Assembly (NCBI RefSeq): GCF_000017685.1
Contig: NC_010602.1
Coordinates: 62,001-126,000, forward strand
Length of the DNA: 64,000 bases
Reading direction: 5' to 3'
Source: Leptospira biflexa serovar Patoc strain 'Patoc 1 (Paris)'
Lineage (GTDB): Bacteria; Spirochaetota; Leptospiria; Leptospirales; Leptospiraceae
Shown one piece after another: positions 18,553-27,815 of the stretch. The notes under the pieces are model-generated. The model saw only the letters and a list, made by a program, of their open reading frames with translations, searched no databases and had not been told where the DNA came from. Positions within the stretch are counted from its first letter, which is position 1. Each line of letters begins with the position of its first letter. A program made the position numbers and the translations under genes.

Positions 18553-19422
18553 ATGATTAAACTTTTTTACCGAAGCCTTTATCGAAATTATCAGTCCCAG
18601 AGACGTAAATCAATGAAAAATATGGGTGGAATTCCCTCTTATGTCAACATGGGAGGACACCGTATTTTTTACTGGAAGTTTGGCAATGGTAACCAAAAAC
18701 CGATTGTTTTTTTCCATGGTTTGCTGGATGAAAGTTTCGGTTTTCGCCGGGTCGTGAAAGAATTGTTAAACGACGGCCATCCTCTCTATGTTTTTGATTT
18801 ACCTGGTTATGGAAAAAGTAAATTACCTCAAGTGAAATACCTATTCCAAATCGATGTTTGGGCAAACTTACTTTTAGAATGTATTGAAAAATTGAATTTA
18901 AAGAACATTTGTTTGGTAGGTCATTCCATGGGTGGACTTGTCTCCCAACATCTGGTCCTAGGAGATCAGCACAAACGTGTTGAAAAATTAATCCTCCTTG
19001 CCCCGGGAGGGATTCCTCACCCAGAACGAGAAAAAATGCGTAAGATTTTATTCCCCAAAACAGAATCACAAGTCGTTTTACTTTTACGTTATTTGTATGG
19101 GGAAGAATTTCCTGAACCAGGTTATTTGTTTCGTCATACGCTTGTTACCATTTGGAATGACAAACCAAATGAATATTTGCAAGAGAATACCTTACGCAGG
19201 GAAGATGAGATTTTTTTTGGACCCAAAATGAAAGGTATCAAAATTCCAACTTTAATCCTTGCGGGAGCTGAGGATGAAATCACTCCTCCGTTTATGATGA
19301 ACCAAATGAAGTCGTATATTAAAAAAAGTAAAGTGGTTTGGATCCCAAAAATTAGACATGCCATCCATTTAGAGAGACCCGATGTAGTCGCAAAGAATAT
19401 TAGAGAATTCTATTATTCTTAA
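18553..19422 (+). CDS. Alpha/beta-hydrolase
   Basis: A 289-aa hydrolase with the oxyanion segment VFFHGLLDESFGF, nucleophile elbow LVGHSMGGLVSQ, acid residue in LAGAEDEITPP and catalytic His in RHAIHLERPD. It is an esterase/lipase-like protein of unknown substrate. The first 20 residues are basic and aromatic and are not part of the fold. ATG 18613 is an alternative start that would relieve the one-base spacing to the divergent kinase gene. Neither start has a strong ribosome site. It ends directly against the convergent ferredoxin gene. Confidence 0.87.
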   Translation: MIKLFYRSLYRNYQSQRRKSMKNMGGIPSYVNMGGHRIFYWKFGNGNQKPIVFFHGLLDESFGFRRVVKELLNDGHPLYVFDLPGYGKSKLPQVKYLFQIDVWANLLLECIEKLNLKNICLVGHSMGGLVSQHLVLGDQHKRVEKLILLAPGGIPHPEREKMRKILFPKTESQVVLLLRYLYGEEFPEPGYLFRHTLVTIWNDKPNEYLQENTLRREDEIFFGPKMKGIKIPTLILAGAEDEITPPFMMNQMKSYIKKSKVVWIPKIRHAIHLERPDVVAKNIREFYYS

Positions 19423-19656
19423 TTATTCCCCATCGTCGCCAATCGCATCGACGGGACACATTGCCATTGCTGCTTTTGCTTGTTTTTCTTCTGCCTGGTT
19501 TTTAGGCTGATTTTTGAAAAAAATGTGCGTTTCGTCCGCACTGTATTCTAGCAGGTTTGGTGCCTCTTTGACACAGTCATTACAGGGAACACAAGTCTGG
19601 TCGACATAGTATTTTCCTGGTACATTCTCGGGTTGTTTGATACTTTTATCAGCCAT
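19423..19656 (-). CDS. Single-cluster 4Fe-4S ferredoxin
   Basis: A 77-aa ferredoxin with one cluster motif: C22-x2-C25-x2-C28 near the N-terminus and the closing Cys in MCPVDAIG at residue 67. The spacing fits a single [4Fe-4S] cluster, as in Thermotoga-type ferredoxins, with an insert between the two halves. The protein is acidic at its C-terminus and soluble, and carries low-potential electrons. No redox partner gene is adjacent; a hydrolase and a receiver gene flank it. Confidence 0.9.
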   Translation of the reverse strand: MADKSIKQPENVPGKYYVDQTCVPCNDCVKEAPNLLEYSADETHIFFKNQPKNQAEEKQAKAAMAMCPVDAIGDDGE

Positions 19657-19705
19657 ATCGTATTTTTACTTTTTAACAGACCCCCCCTTATAAAATAAAG
19701 CATAT

Positions 19706-20071
19706 ATGACGAAAAAGAACATCCTCATCGTCGAGGATGAACCATTCCTCGGACTCAATATCAAACAGAAAATTGAATCCTTCGGTTTTCATGTGATTGC
19801 AGTTGTGCCATCCGGGGATGAGGCATTCCAAATTGTTTCTGAAAAGGTACCTGATTTGATCCTTATGGATATCAATTTAGAGGGTTCTCTCGATGGGATT
19901 GAAACAGCGGAATCTTTACGGGAACAGTTTTCAGTTCCAGTTTTATTTTTGACTGGATTTCTCGATGAAACGTCAAAACAACGAATCAATCAAAATTCAT
20001 CTTATGCCTATCTTATGAAACCATTTTCAACTGACCAATTGAAAGAAGCGGTCACTGGATTTATGGTTTAA
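19706..20071 (+). CDS. Single-domain response regulator
   Basis: A 121-aa stand-alone receiver with the acid pair Glu10/Asp11, phosphoacceptor Asp55 (LILMDINLEG), Thr83 and Lys105 (YLMKPF). There is no output domain, so it must act by protein contact or phosphorelay. Sequence around the acceptor (NLEGSLDGIETA) is the type often paired with PAS hybrid kinases, of which several are in this window. It overlaps the convergent tlyA by 4 bp. Confidence 0.93.
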   Translation: MTKKNILIVEDEPFLGLNIKQKIESFGFHVIAVVPSGDEAFQIVSEKVPDLILMDINLEGSLDGIETAESLREQFSVPVLFLTGFLDETSKQRINQNSSYAYLMKPFSTDQLKEAVTGFMV

Positions 20072-20841
20072 CTTTCTGACCTTCTTTCCCATCGAATCAA
20101 AAACTCACGATTGCCATCCGCACCTTGGATAGGAGATTCACCTAACCCAAGGAATTCAAGTTTTGGATCATTTTTTTTGATCTTTAACCAAACATTTTTA
20201 ATCGTTTTACCGATATTATGCGAATCAATTAAAATCCCTTTTTCTAACTTTGAAGGATGGACCTCAAATTGAGGTTTGAAAAGTGATATCCCTTGCCAAT
20301 GGATGTCTGGGTATTTTTGAAACAATGGTAATAGATGGCTAAAGACAGGAACTAACGAAATAAAACTCAAATCCATCGTGATCCAAGTTTCTTTTGTCAG
20401 GGCTCCGAGTGGCAACTTTGGTAACTCTCGTAGGTGAGTTCGATCCAATACAAAAACTTTTGGATCATTGGCAATCTTTTGAGCCAATTGTCCGTAACCG
20501 ACATCCACGGCGATGACACGAATGGCTCCTTTTTCCAATAATACTTGGCAGAACCCACCAGTCGAAGCACCCAAATCAATACAAGTTTTACCTTCAACTT
20601 GGATTGTTTTCCAACGGTCAAAGGCACCAAGGAGTTTGTAAGCACCTCGCGAAACATATGTTTTGATTTTTTCTTTGGTTCTCACTTTATCTTTGTTTGA
20701 GATAAGTGTTCCTACTTTGGAGACGATAGTATCATTGACGAGTACCGATCCTGATAGGATTAATGATTGTGCTAATTTTAAATCTTTCGCATAACCTTCG
20801 CGAACGAGATAATCATCGAGTCTAATTTTTTCTTTCAGCAA
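20068..20841 (-). CDS. tlyA: TlyA-family rRNA 2'-O-methyltransferase
   Basis: A 257-aa protein with an N-terminal S4 RNA-binding domain (IRLDDYLVREGYAKDLKLA through VLVNDTIV) and an FtsJ-like methyltransferase domain. The linker VSRGAYKLLGAF leads to the SAM motif CIDLGASTGGFCQVLL. TlyA enzymes methylate ribose in 16S and 23S rRNA. The family is often misnamed haemolysin. It overlaps the end of the upstream prenyl transferase gene by 20 bp and closes the argG-to-tlyA run. Confidence 0.92.
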   Translation of the reverse strand: MLKEKIRLDDYLVREGYAKDLKLAQSLILSGSVLVNDTIVSKVGTLISNKDKVRTKEKIKTYVSRGAYKLLGAFDRWKTIQVEGKTCIDLGASTGGFCQVLLEKGAIRVIAVDVGYGQLAQKIANDPKVFVLDRTHLRELPKLPLGALTKETWITMDLSFISLVPVFSHLLPLFQKYPDIHWQGISLFKPQFEVHPSKLEKGILIDSHNIGKTIKNVWLKIKKNDPKLEFLGLGESPIQGADGNREFLIRWERRSES

Positions 20842-21745
20842 TGTACTTAGGCAATCCTAAAAAGAATTCATTGTGTAAAGAGGGAAGTTCCGCTGCCAAA
20901 GAAATGGCCTTACCAAGCGTTTGGTCGCGAAGTAATTTTGATTTTTCCAAACCATACAAACTTGGATAGGTCAATTTTCCAGCTTTTGCATCTTTTCCAG
21001 GTGTTTTTCCAAGTTCTGCTAAATTCCCTTCCACATCGAGAATATCGTCTGTGATTTGGAAAAGGAGTCCGATTTCTTTCGCATAACGAGTGAGTACGAA
21101 TTCTCTCTCTTTCCAATCCGCTCGTAATCGGTTTCCCAAAAGAAATGAAGATGTGATGAGGGCGCCTGTCTTTTTTTCATGAATGGATTCGAGTTTGGAT
21201 TCACGAGCATTGGAACTCGGATTTTTTTCTTCCTCGATGTCTTCCATCTGTCCGAGGATCATTCCAGTCATCCCGGCCCCTTGGTGTAAGATCTGAATGG
21301 AGTCACGAAGGAGGTTCGGATCGTTTGCATCCATCATGGATAATAATTGAAAACTCAATGAATTGAGAGTGTCACCAGCAAGGATTGCAGTGGCTTCATC
21401 AAATTGTTTGTGGCAAGTTGGTTTTCCGCGACGAGTGTCGTCATTGTCCATCGCAGGTAAATCATCATGGATGAGTGAATATGTATGGATACATTCTACA
21501 GCGAGTGCAGCTAAAAAAACGGATTGGTGAGTATCAAAAGGTTCTGAACTAAACAAATCATTTGGTTCAAAAAAGGAATTGATTACAAAGATGGGTCTGA
21601 CTCGTTTTCCACCTGCATGTAAACTATATAAGCATGCTTCTGTTATGCGAGTTTTGGGAGAAAATAGTTTAGCTGTGTAGGATTCAAAAAAGGAATCAAA
21701 AACTTGTTTGGATTTTAGTAGGATTGATTCGAACGAATTTGGCAC
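20822..21745 (-). CDS. ispA: Short-chain polyprenyl diphosphate synthase (farnesyl/geranylgeranyl type)
   Basis: Head-to-tail condensation of isopentenyl diphosphate with allylic diphosphates. The first Asp-rich motif is LIHDDLPAMDNDDTRRG and the second is LLFQITDDILDVEGN. With 307 aa and no bulky insertion it fits IspA-type farnesyl diphosphate synthases, feeding undecaprenyl phosphate and quinone synthesis; exact chain length is not certain. It overlaps tlyA and follows ndk by 53 bp, a gap that contains a perfect 7-bp hairpin. Confidence 0.9.
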   Translation of the reverse strand: MPNSFESILLKSKQVFDSFFESYTAKLFSPKTRITEACLYSLHAGGKRVRPIFVINSFFEPNDLFSSEPFDTHQSVFLAALAVECIHTYSLIHDDLPAMDNDDTRRGKPTCHKQFDEATAILAGDTLNSLSFQLLSMMDANDPNLLRDSIQILHQGAGMTGMILGQMEDIEEEKNPSSNARESKLESIHEKKTGALITSSFLLGNRLRADWKEREFVLTRYAKEIGLLFQITDDILDVEGNLAELGKTPGKDAKAGKLTYPSLYGLEKSKLLRDQTLGKAISLAAELPSLHNEFFLGLPKYIAERKN

Positions 21746-21757
21746 GATGGGTGAGAC

Positions 21758-21777
21758 CGGTTCTGAATTAAGAACCG
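21758..21777 (-). other. Intercistronic hairpin between ndk and ispA
   Basis: A 7-bp perfect stem CGGTTCT/AGAACCG with a 6-nt loop lies in the 53-bp gap. No T-tract follows on the minus strand, so it is not a standard intrinsic terminator. It may be a processing or mRNA-stability element. Confidence 0.4.
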
Positions 21778-21798
21778 ATCTGAGTGTAAATCAAAAGC

Positions 21799-22212
21799 TT
21801 AGTTAAGCTCATACCCTTTGAAGAAAAATGCAATTTCTTGTAATGCATTTGCGACTGAGTCAGAACCGTGTACTGCGTTCGCTTCCTTACTTTCTGCAAA
21901 AAGAGCGCGGATAGTTCCCGCTTTTGCTTCTTTCGGGTCAGTGGCGCCAATCACGTCTCTCCAGTGTGCCACCGCGTTGTCACGCTCCAAAGCACAAGCA
22001 ACGATAGGACCGGATGCCATGTATGTGCATAGGTCGTTGTAAAAAGGACGAGCCGCATGGACTGCGTAAAATTGTTTTGCGTCTTCTAGGCTGAGTTTTA
22101 GGAATTTCATTCCTAGGATTTTAAATCCTTCTTTTTCAATTCTTTGAAGGATGTCACCGATGTGTTTGTTTTTCACTGCATCGGGTTTAAGCATGATAAA
22201 AGTTCTTTCCAT
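21799..22212 (-). CDS. ndk: Nucleoside diphosphate kinase
   Basis: Transfers gamma-phosphate between nucleoside tri- and diphosphates through a phosphohistidine. At 137 aa it is standard length, with [16 protein letters not shown] at the N-terminus and the active-site His115 in NAVHGSDS. The only ribosome-site-like GGAG is 2 nt from ATG and sits in one arm of a 6-bp hairpin (22214-22231), an unusual start region that could dampen initiation. It is part of the argG-to-tlyA minus-strand run. Confidence 0.95.
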
Positions 22213-22213
22213 A

Positions 22214-22231
22214 TCTCCAGTTGCTTGGAGA
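22214..22231 (-). other. Hairpin covering the ndk ribosome-binding region
   Basis: TCTCCA/TGGAGA, a 6-bp perfect stem with a 6-nt loop. One arm contains the purine-rich GGAGA immediately before the ndk ATG, so folding would hide it. Its regulatory effect is inference. Confidence 0.35.
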
Positions 22232-22254
22232 AACCGAAAAAAGCAATCGAATCT

Positions 22255-24363
22255 TTAGGTGGTTAAAAATCGGACCAAAAGAAAAGAGGTGGGGAGAAGA
22301 TCCATTTTTTCAAAACCCAATTCTTCCCAAACATTGAGATCGATGAGAATGAGTGAATACCCTGTGATTTGGCTTAAGGCAATTGGGAATGGATTGAGAT
22401 CTGTTTCAGGTTGGATGAGGTTTTCCACTTTGATTTTGTTAAATTTCATTCCCTTTAAGGAGGTGAGTTTTTGTGCAAAACCTAGGATGGGGTCTTTTTC
22501 CCCTTTGTAAAGAATGGCAACTCTTTCAATGGATTCTAGGCCATTGTCAATGAGGACACCTACTGTTGCCGGGCAATAATTGAGAATCCCTTTGATTTTT
22601 CCGCCAGTATAACTACGAGAAAAAAGTGGTTTTGCAGCTCCAATGAGAAGGATGTCCGTATGTTTGATTTTGGCAAAATTCACAATTTCATATGTGACAT
22701 TGTCTGTGATGCGGTATTCGGTTTGGACTTGGATACCTAAGCTGGATCCTGTTTGGCGGATCGCTTCGAAACTGGCATCCCGATACTTTCTGATTTCTTC
22801 GTTGGACAATGAGTCGTTAGGCGAAATGTGTAATGCAATGAGTTCTAAATTTTTCTTTTGGTTACCGGATAAAGAGAAGGCAAAACGAACCAAACTTTTT
22901 CCCATTTTCTCTTGGGCAAAAGCAACAAGGACTCGGAGTTTGCTGTCGGATGGTTTTTCTGGATATGTTGCATTTGCTGTTCTCGCAAAAAACTTTTGGA
23001 TCCCATCAAGGAGAGGTCCCGTGGAAAGAGTGGTCACGAGTGCCATGAGGACAAAGACTGCAAAAATTTCTGGACTTAGGATTCCTAAATCATAACCAAT
23101 ATTGAGGACAACGAGTTCCATAAGGCCTCGTGTATTCATGAGGGCACCAATCGATAAAGAGTCTTCCCAATTGGACCCAGAGACTCTTGCGGCCAAAGCA
23201 CTTCCTAAAAACTTACCGACGACTGCCACAAAGAGAACCAGTCCAAACACCAACCAAAGATGAGAGCCATTGAGGAGAGTCACTTCTGTCCTAAGGCCAG
23301 TGATGACAAAGAAAATCGGAAGGAACAAAATGACCGCGATGTCTTCGATTTTTTCCGCGATGAGTTTTTTAAGATTTCCTTCAGAAGGCATAATGACACC
23401 GGCAAGGAAAGCTCCAAACAGGGCATGGATTCCAATCACTTCTGTAGTGAGAGATGATAAGAATAGAATCATTAAGATGAGCGCAACAGCTGTCCTTGTG
23501 AGATTCTCACGAGAAATGTAAATGGAACCCAATCGTTTGAGAAACGGGGCCACCAAATAAATCATAGTAAGGATGTACGCAAACGAAAGTCCGATCGTAA
23601 ATAAGGCAGTGTTTAAGTTTCCTGCTTTGGAAATGGTAACAATAATCGCAAGAAGGATCCAAGCTGTGATATCATCGGCTGCGGCACATGTGAGAACCAT
23701 TGCACCGAGCGGAGTACGTGTGAGATTCCGTTCTTGTAAGATTCGTGCAAGCACCGGAAAAGCAGTGATACTCATCGCAATTCCCATAAATAAAGAGAAT
23801 GATAAAAAACCTACATTCTCGGGAGCATAGTCTGTGTAAAAATAATAAGCCAAAGTCATTCCCAAAAAGAAAGGAAAGATGATACTCGCATGACTGATGA
23901 TAATTGCAGAATGGGCTTTGTTTTTCAGAACAGAAAGATCAAGTTCCATCCCGATGATGAACATAAATAAAACAAGACCGATTTGGCTTAATGTTCCGAG
24001 TGTAGGAAGACTTGAAGGAGGGAAGAGGAAACTCATTGTCTCTGGAAAATAATAACCGAGTAGGGACGGTCCAAGTAAGATCCCCGCTACAATTTCTCCC
24101 ATCACAGATGGTTGTTTGAGTTTTCTTGTGAATAGATAACCAACAAACCGAGCTGATCCACATACCACGATGATCTGTAAAAATAATAAAGCTAAAGGAT
24201 GGTGGAACCGATTGAAAAAATTTTCTGTATCTAAGTGACCGTTCGTTGCGATGGTAAGGTTTTTCGTAGATTCTAAAACACCACCTGCTTGGAGTAAGTA
24301 ATATCCTAAGGATCCAAACAATAATAGTGTAAAACCGTAAAAAACAGTAGAACGAGTTTTCAT
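22255..24363 (-). CDS. CPA2-family cation/proton antiporter with USP-like C-terminus
   Basis: A 702-aa membrane protein. A first hydrophobic segment at residues 8-27 precedes an extra loop, then a 12-13-helix Na+/H+ exchanger domain from about residue 60 to 450. It has the conserved unwound-helix sequence [10 protein letters not shown] and the ion-binding Asp-Asp pair in [13 protein letters not shown]. The final ~230 residues are soluble and resemble a universal-stress-protein fold ([18 protein letters not shown]...). This architecture resembles plant CHX and yeast KHA1 exchangers and suggests regulated K+ or Na+/H+ exchange. It is 17 bp after coaD. Confidence 0.88.
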   Translation of the reverse strand: MKTRSTVFYGFTLLLFGSLGYYLLQAGGVLESTKNLTIATNGHLDTENFFNRFHHPLALLFLQIIVVCGSARFVGYLFTRKLKQPSVMGEIVAGILLGPSLLGYYFPETMSFLFPPSSLPTLGTLSQIGLVLFMFIIGMELDLSVLKNKAHSAIIISHASIIFPFFLGMTLAYYFYTDYAPENVGFLSFSLFMGIAMSITAFPVLARILQERNLTRTPLGAMVLTCAAADDITAWILLAIIVTISKAGNLNTALFTIGLSFAYILTMIYLVAPFLKRLGSIYISRENLTRTAVALILMILFLSSLTTEVIGIHALFGAFLAGVIMPSEGNLKKLIAEKIEDIAVILFLPIFFVITGLRTEVTLLNGSHLWLVFGLVLFVAVVGKFLGSALAARVSGSNWEDSLSIGALMNTRGLMELVVLNIGYDLGILSPEIFAVFVLMALVTTLSTGPLLDGIQKFFARTANATYPEKPSDSKLRVLVAFAQEKMGKSLVRFAFSLSGNQKKNLELIALHISPNDSLSNEEIRKYRDASFEAIRQTGSSLGIQVQTEYRITDNVTYEIVNFAKIKHTDILLIGAAKPLFSRSYTGGKIKGILNYCPATVGVLIDNGLESIERVAILYKGEKDPILGFAQKLTSLKGMKFNKIKVENLIQPETDLNPFPIALSQITGYSLILIDLNVWEELGFEKMDLLPTSFLLVRFLTT

Positions 24364-24380
24364 AGATCCTCAAAGTCCGA

Positions 24381-24863
24381 TCAAACGGAGAATTTTTTCA
24401 CAAGGGCTTCCCCTACAACATCAGGGACTTGATTGGATACAGCTCTACCATGCCTTGCTACTTCTTTGACGATAGTGGAAGACACAAAAGAGTACTCATT
24501 GTCTGCCATTAAGAAATAAGTTTCAATTTCTGGGGCTAATTTTTTGTTCATCAAGGAAATTGCATATTCATAATCAAAATCGGTCACAGCACGTAGGCCT
24601 CTGAGAATGACTCGCGAATTTTTTTCCTTACAGTAATCAACCGTAAGGCCTTCAAACGTATCAATTTTGATTTTGTCCCATCCGTGGAACACCTTTCCAA
24701 TCATCTCCACTCGTTCTTCAGGAGAGAAAAGTGAGGTTTTCTTTGAATTGATCGCAACTGCAATGATGATTTCTTCAAACAGTGGATGGGCTCGCCGTAT
24801 GATATCTAAATGTCCATTGGTGAATGGATCAAAGGAACCAGGGTATACGGCGATACTTTTCAT
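24381..24863 (-). CDS. coaD: Phosphopantetheine adenylyltransferase
   Basis: The penultimate step of coenzyme A synthesis, adenylating 4'-phosphopantetheine. The 160-aa protein has the nucleotidyltransferase signature [18 protein letters not shown] with the T/HxGH-type motif TNGH (His18), then [16 protein letters not shown] and the late [14 protein letters not shown], all diagnostic of CoaD. It lies 1 bp after argG on the same strand and is almost certainly co-transcribed. Confidence 0.96.
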   Translation of the reverse strand: MKSIAVYPGSFDPFTNGHLDIIRRAHPLFEEIIIAVAINSKKTSLFSPEERVEMIGKVFHGWDKIKIDTFEGLTVDYCKEKNSRVILRGLRAVTDFDYEYAISLMNKKLAPEIETYFLMADNEYSFVSSTIVKEVARHGRAVSNQVPDVVGEALVKKFSV

Positions 24864-24864
24864 C

Positions 24865-26073
24865 TTATTGGTTTACCCTTGCCCATTCTTTCATTGGAAG
24901 GCCATACAAATTGATGAAACCTTCTGCATCGTACTGGTTGTACAATTCTTCTTTTTCAAATGTAGAAAGTCCAGCGTTGTACAATGATTTGTTGGATTTT
25001 CGACCAACCACAGTACAATTACCTTTGTACAATTTGATACGAACGGTTCCATTCACATACTTTTGAGTGTAGTCCATATAGGCTCTGAGTGCATTCATTT
25101 GGTTGGAATACCATTGGCCATTGTAAATGTATCGAGCAAACTCTTGGGAGAGTTCGTCTTTTTTGTGTTGGGTGTCGCGGTCAAGAGTGATGGACTCAAG
25201 GTCACGATGAGCAATATGAAGAATGGTTCCACCAGGAGTTTCATAGACTCCACGAGATTTAATCCCAACAAGTCTGTTTTCCACGATGTCCACACGACCC
25301 ACTCCATTCTTTCCGCCTAAATCATTCAAGGTTTCCATCACTTCGAGAGGATTCATTTTTTTTCCATCAATGGCAACACAGTCTCCATTTTCAAAATCCA
25401 ATTCTAAATACGTTGGTTTGTCAGGTGCTTTTTCAGGTGAAACGGTGAGGATAAACATATCTTCTTTTGGTTCGTTGTATGGGTCTTCTAAAATTCCACC
25501 TTCAAAGGAAAGGTGCATCAGGTTTCTATCCATACTATATGGTTTAGCAGCTGTTACTGGAACTGGGATTCCTTTTTTCTTTGCATATTCTATGAGATCA
25601 GCTCGACCACCAAAATCCCATGTCCTCCATGGAGCAATGATTTGTAAGTTAGGCGAAAGAGCTTTGAAAGTGAGTTCAAATCGTACTTGGTCGTTTCCTT
25701 TTCCAGTGGCACCATGAGAAAAAGCATCAGCGCCTTCTTTTTTGGCTACATCCGCCATTGCCTTTGCAATGAGTGGTCTCGCAAGCGAGGTGCCGAGTAA
25801 ATATCGCATTTCATAAATGGCGTTTCCGCGGATCGCAGGGTAAATAAAATCACGTGCAAATTCCAAACGTAGGTCTTGGATGTAAACTTTGGAGGCACCC
25901 GTGTTTTTTCCTTTTTCTTCTAAGCCTGTTAATTCTTCTTTTTGACCCACATCGGCACAAAAAGCGATGACTTCACAACCATAGGTATCTTTCAACCAAG
26001 CAAGGATCACGGAGGTGTCGAGTCCACCTGAGTAAGCGAGAACGATTTTTTTGGGAGCAGGTTTCTCTTTCAT
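24865..26073 (-). CDS. argG: Argininosuccinate synthase
   Basis: ATP-dependent condensation of citrulline and aspartate in arginine synthesis. The 402-aa enzyme carries the PP-loop [16 protein letters not shown] near residue 12 and the family segments [14 protein letters not shown] and [15 protein letters not shown]. It is first in a minus-strand run with coaD, the CPA2 antiporter, ndk, ispA and tlyA. The 81-bp divergent gap to the nitrilase-like lipoprotein gene should hold its promoter; no strong consensus is visible there. Confidence 0.96.
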   Translation of the reverse strand: MKEKPAPKKIVLAYSGGLDTSVILAWLKDTYGCEVIAFCADVGQKEELTGLEEKGKNTGASKVYIQDLRLEFARDFIYPAIRGNAIYEMRYLLGTSLARPLIAKAMADVAKKEGADAFSHGATGKGNDQVRFELTFKALSPNLQIIAPWRTWDFGGRADLIEYAKKKGIPVPVTAAKPYSMDRNLMHLSFEGGILEDPYNEPKEDMFILTVSPEKAPDKPTYLELDFENGDCVAIDGKKMNPLEVMETLNDLGGKNGVGRVDIVENRLVGIKSRGVYETPGGTILHIAHRDLESITLDRDTQHKKDELSQEFARYIYNGQWYSNQMNALRAYMDYTQKYVNGTVRIKLYKGNCTVVGRKSNKSLYNAGLSTFEKEELYNQYDAEGFINLYGLPMKEWARVNQ

Positions 26074-26154
26074 AGAATAAGGTCAAAATAAAAGAAAAAA
26101 CTAAGAACACAATTAAATATTGTCTGAAACGAAGTTGTGTAGTAGATTTGGTGG

Positions 26155-27303
26155 ATGCGTTTTTTTGTCGCCTTGTCTCTCTTTTTATCCATCGGTTTGA
26201 TGACGATCCAATGCAAAAAACAACAGTTGGAATCATCTGTCCTATCTGAATCACTACCCAAACCAAAACTATATCTCCAAAGGGAAGGGAAAGGCAAACG
26301 TGGGACGATCGTCGGATTAGAACCTTTCCTAAACCAATTCAGTTACGCCACAGAGGAAAGTTTTTATTCGAGTTTGCGGTTGTACTTCCAAGAAGCAAAA
26401 GACAACGAAGCAATCTTTGTCGACCGAACCATCTTTGTTTTGCCTGAGTACATCGGAACTTGGCTTGTTGTCACGGCAGAAGACAAGTCAATCTTTGGCA
26501 CAAAGACGATGTTAGAAGCGATGGAAGAATTGGTGAAACAAAACCTAGGTTCCTTTCTTTGGCACTATGGATTCAGTCCTTCCTATTCCACAGACCATTT
26601 AAAGGAAACACTCTTCCGAATGAAGGCCTGGCAAATGACGGATCGATACCAGTCGGTATTTTCCAGGTTGGCTCGGGAATATAGAGTGGGAATCGTGGCA
26701 GGTTCCATTGTACTGCCCCACCCCAAAGTGGTAGAAGGAAAGATCACACCGACAGATGGGCCACTTCAAAATGTGAGTTTTTATTTTCATCCCGACGGCC
26801 GAGTCGATGACCAAATTGTTCGTAAACTCTTTCCGATTGAAGAGGAGAAACAATTTTTAGTCGAAGGAAAGTTCAATGAAAATCCAATCTATCGCACCCC
26901 TCTTGGAAAATTATATACCATGGTTTGTGCTGATTCTTGGTTCCCGGAAGTGTACAAGGAAATGGAAGAATCGGAAGCAGAAATTGTAGTGGTCCCTTCT
27001 TTTGTCGCACCGAAAGATGCCTGGGGTCAAAAATGGAATGGTTACAACGGTTATGCGAATCCAAAAGATATAAATCCAAAGGATATTGGAACCATCACGG
27101 AGAAAATGGCTTGGAAAAAATATGCATTACTCGGCCGACTCAAAGACCCAGATGTAAAATTAGGAATCAATGTATTCTTTCGCGGAGAGATTTGGGATCT
27201 CACAGCAGGTGGTGATGCCTTTTTCCAAATGATGGGAAAACCAGTGAACAATTTGGTCAAAGAAGAAAAAATCCAAGGTAGGTTGTATGTATTCTCTCTC
27301 TAG
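26155..27303 (+). CDS. Nitrilase-superfamily (carbon-nitrogen hydrolase) lipoprotein
   Basis: A 382-aa protein with a lipoprotein signal ending at Cys20 (LMTIQC, a spirochaetal-type lipobox). A CN-hydrolase domain follows: the Glu of the Glu-Lys-Cys triad in FVLPEYIGT, Lys in VLPHPKVVEG and nucleophile Cys in YTMVCADSWFPE. A membrane-anchored amidase or nitrilase facing the periplasm is unusual; apolipoprotein N-acyltransferase is a distant multi-helix relative, but this protein lacks those helices. It overlaps the next gene by 17 bp and probably forms a unit with the GMC dehydrogenase pair. Confidence 0.8.
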   Translation: MRFFVALSLFLSIGLMTIQCKKQQLESSVLSESLPKPKLYLQREGKGKRGTIVGLEPFLNQFSYATEESFYSSLRLYFQEAKDNEAIFVDRTIFVLPEYIGTWLVVTAEDKSIFGTKTMLEAMEELVKQNLGSFLWHYGFSPSYSTDHLKETLFRMKAWQMTDRYQSVFSRLAREYRVGIVAGSIVLPHPKVVEGKITPTDGPLQNVSFYFHPDGRVDDQIVRKLFPIEEEKQFLVEGKFNENPIYRTPLGKLYTMVCADSWFPEVYKEMEESEAEIVVVPSFVAPKDAWGQKWNGYNGYANPKDINPKDIGTITEKMAWKKYALLGRLKDPDVKLGINVFFRGEIWDLTAGGDAFFQMMGKPVNNLVKEEKIQGRLYVFSL

Positions 27304-27814
27304 AAAATCGTTTTTGGCACTCCTTCTCTTCTGTGCTGGGATCAAATCCAAAATCAAATACTTCTATTTTAGTGACTCAGAGATCAAAACAGTGACTTCT
27401 TTTGCAGAAGTGGTGTTACCTATAAACGAACCAGATATGCCAAATCTGGAAGAAGCAAATGTTATGCGAAGATTAGATGAAGAATTATATTTTGTATCTG
27501 ACGAAATCCAAGAAGACTTCCACTCCGCTGTGATGGTCCTTACCTATCTGCCATTTTTGTATGGGAAGTTTCGCTTATTCTCCCAATTAGAAAAAGAAGA
27601 GCGGATACGGCTCCTTCAGATTTGGTCTGATACAGATTCGGATATTGTTCGGGCTGTGGTGGGCAACTTAAAACTTTTGGTTTGTCTGGTTTACTACGGC
27701 CACAAATCCACTTGGGATTCGATATCTTACCCGGGACCTTTTGCTAGCCCTCCTGAAAAATGGAGCGAGGCTCGCCTCCACTATCAAAATTTACTGAAAG
27801 GGAATGGAGACTAA
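27287..27814 (+). CDS. Tat-signal small subunit of a GMC dehydrogenase (gluconate 2-dehydrogenase subunit 3-like)
   Basis: A 175-aa protein starting with a twin-arginine-like signal, variant SRKSFLALLL, followed by a helical domain. The closing region YGHKSTWDSISYPGPF matches the end of subunit-3/gamma proteins of gluconate and FAD glucose dehydrogenases. In those complexes the small subunit carries the Tat signal and brings its signal-less flavoprotein partner across the membrane. The GMC flavoprotein gene follows directly, and a second such pair is at 40235-42335, where the small subunit ends in YPGPK. Pfam assignment is from memory of the family pattern. Confidence 0.68.
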   Translation: MYSLSRKSFLALLLFCAGIKSKIKYFYFSDSEIKTVTSFAEVVLPINEPDMPNLEEANVMRRLDEELYFVSDEIQEDFHSAVMVLTYLPFLYGKFRLFSQLEKEERIRLLQIWSDTDSDIVRAVVGNLKLLVCLVYYGHKSTWDSISYPGPFASPPEKWSEARLHYQNLLKGNGD

Positions 27815-27815
27815 G

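Noticed and set aside
18644..19069. 141-codon minus-strand frame inside the alpha/beta-hydrolase gene
   Set aside because: The opposite strand carries all catalytic motifs of a hydrolase; this frame shows none.
21758..21777. Intrinsic terminator after ndk
   Set aside because: The stem is perfect but no T-tract follows on the minus strand, so it is listed only as a hairpin.
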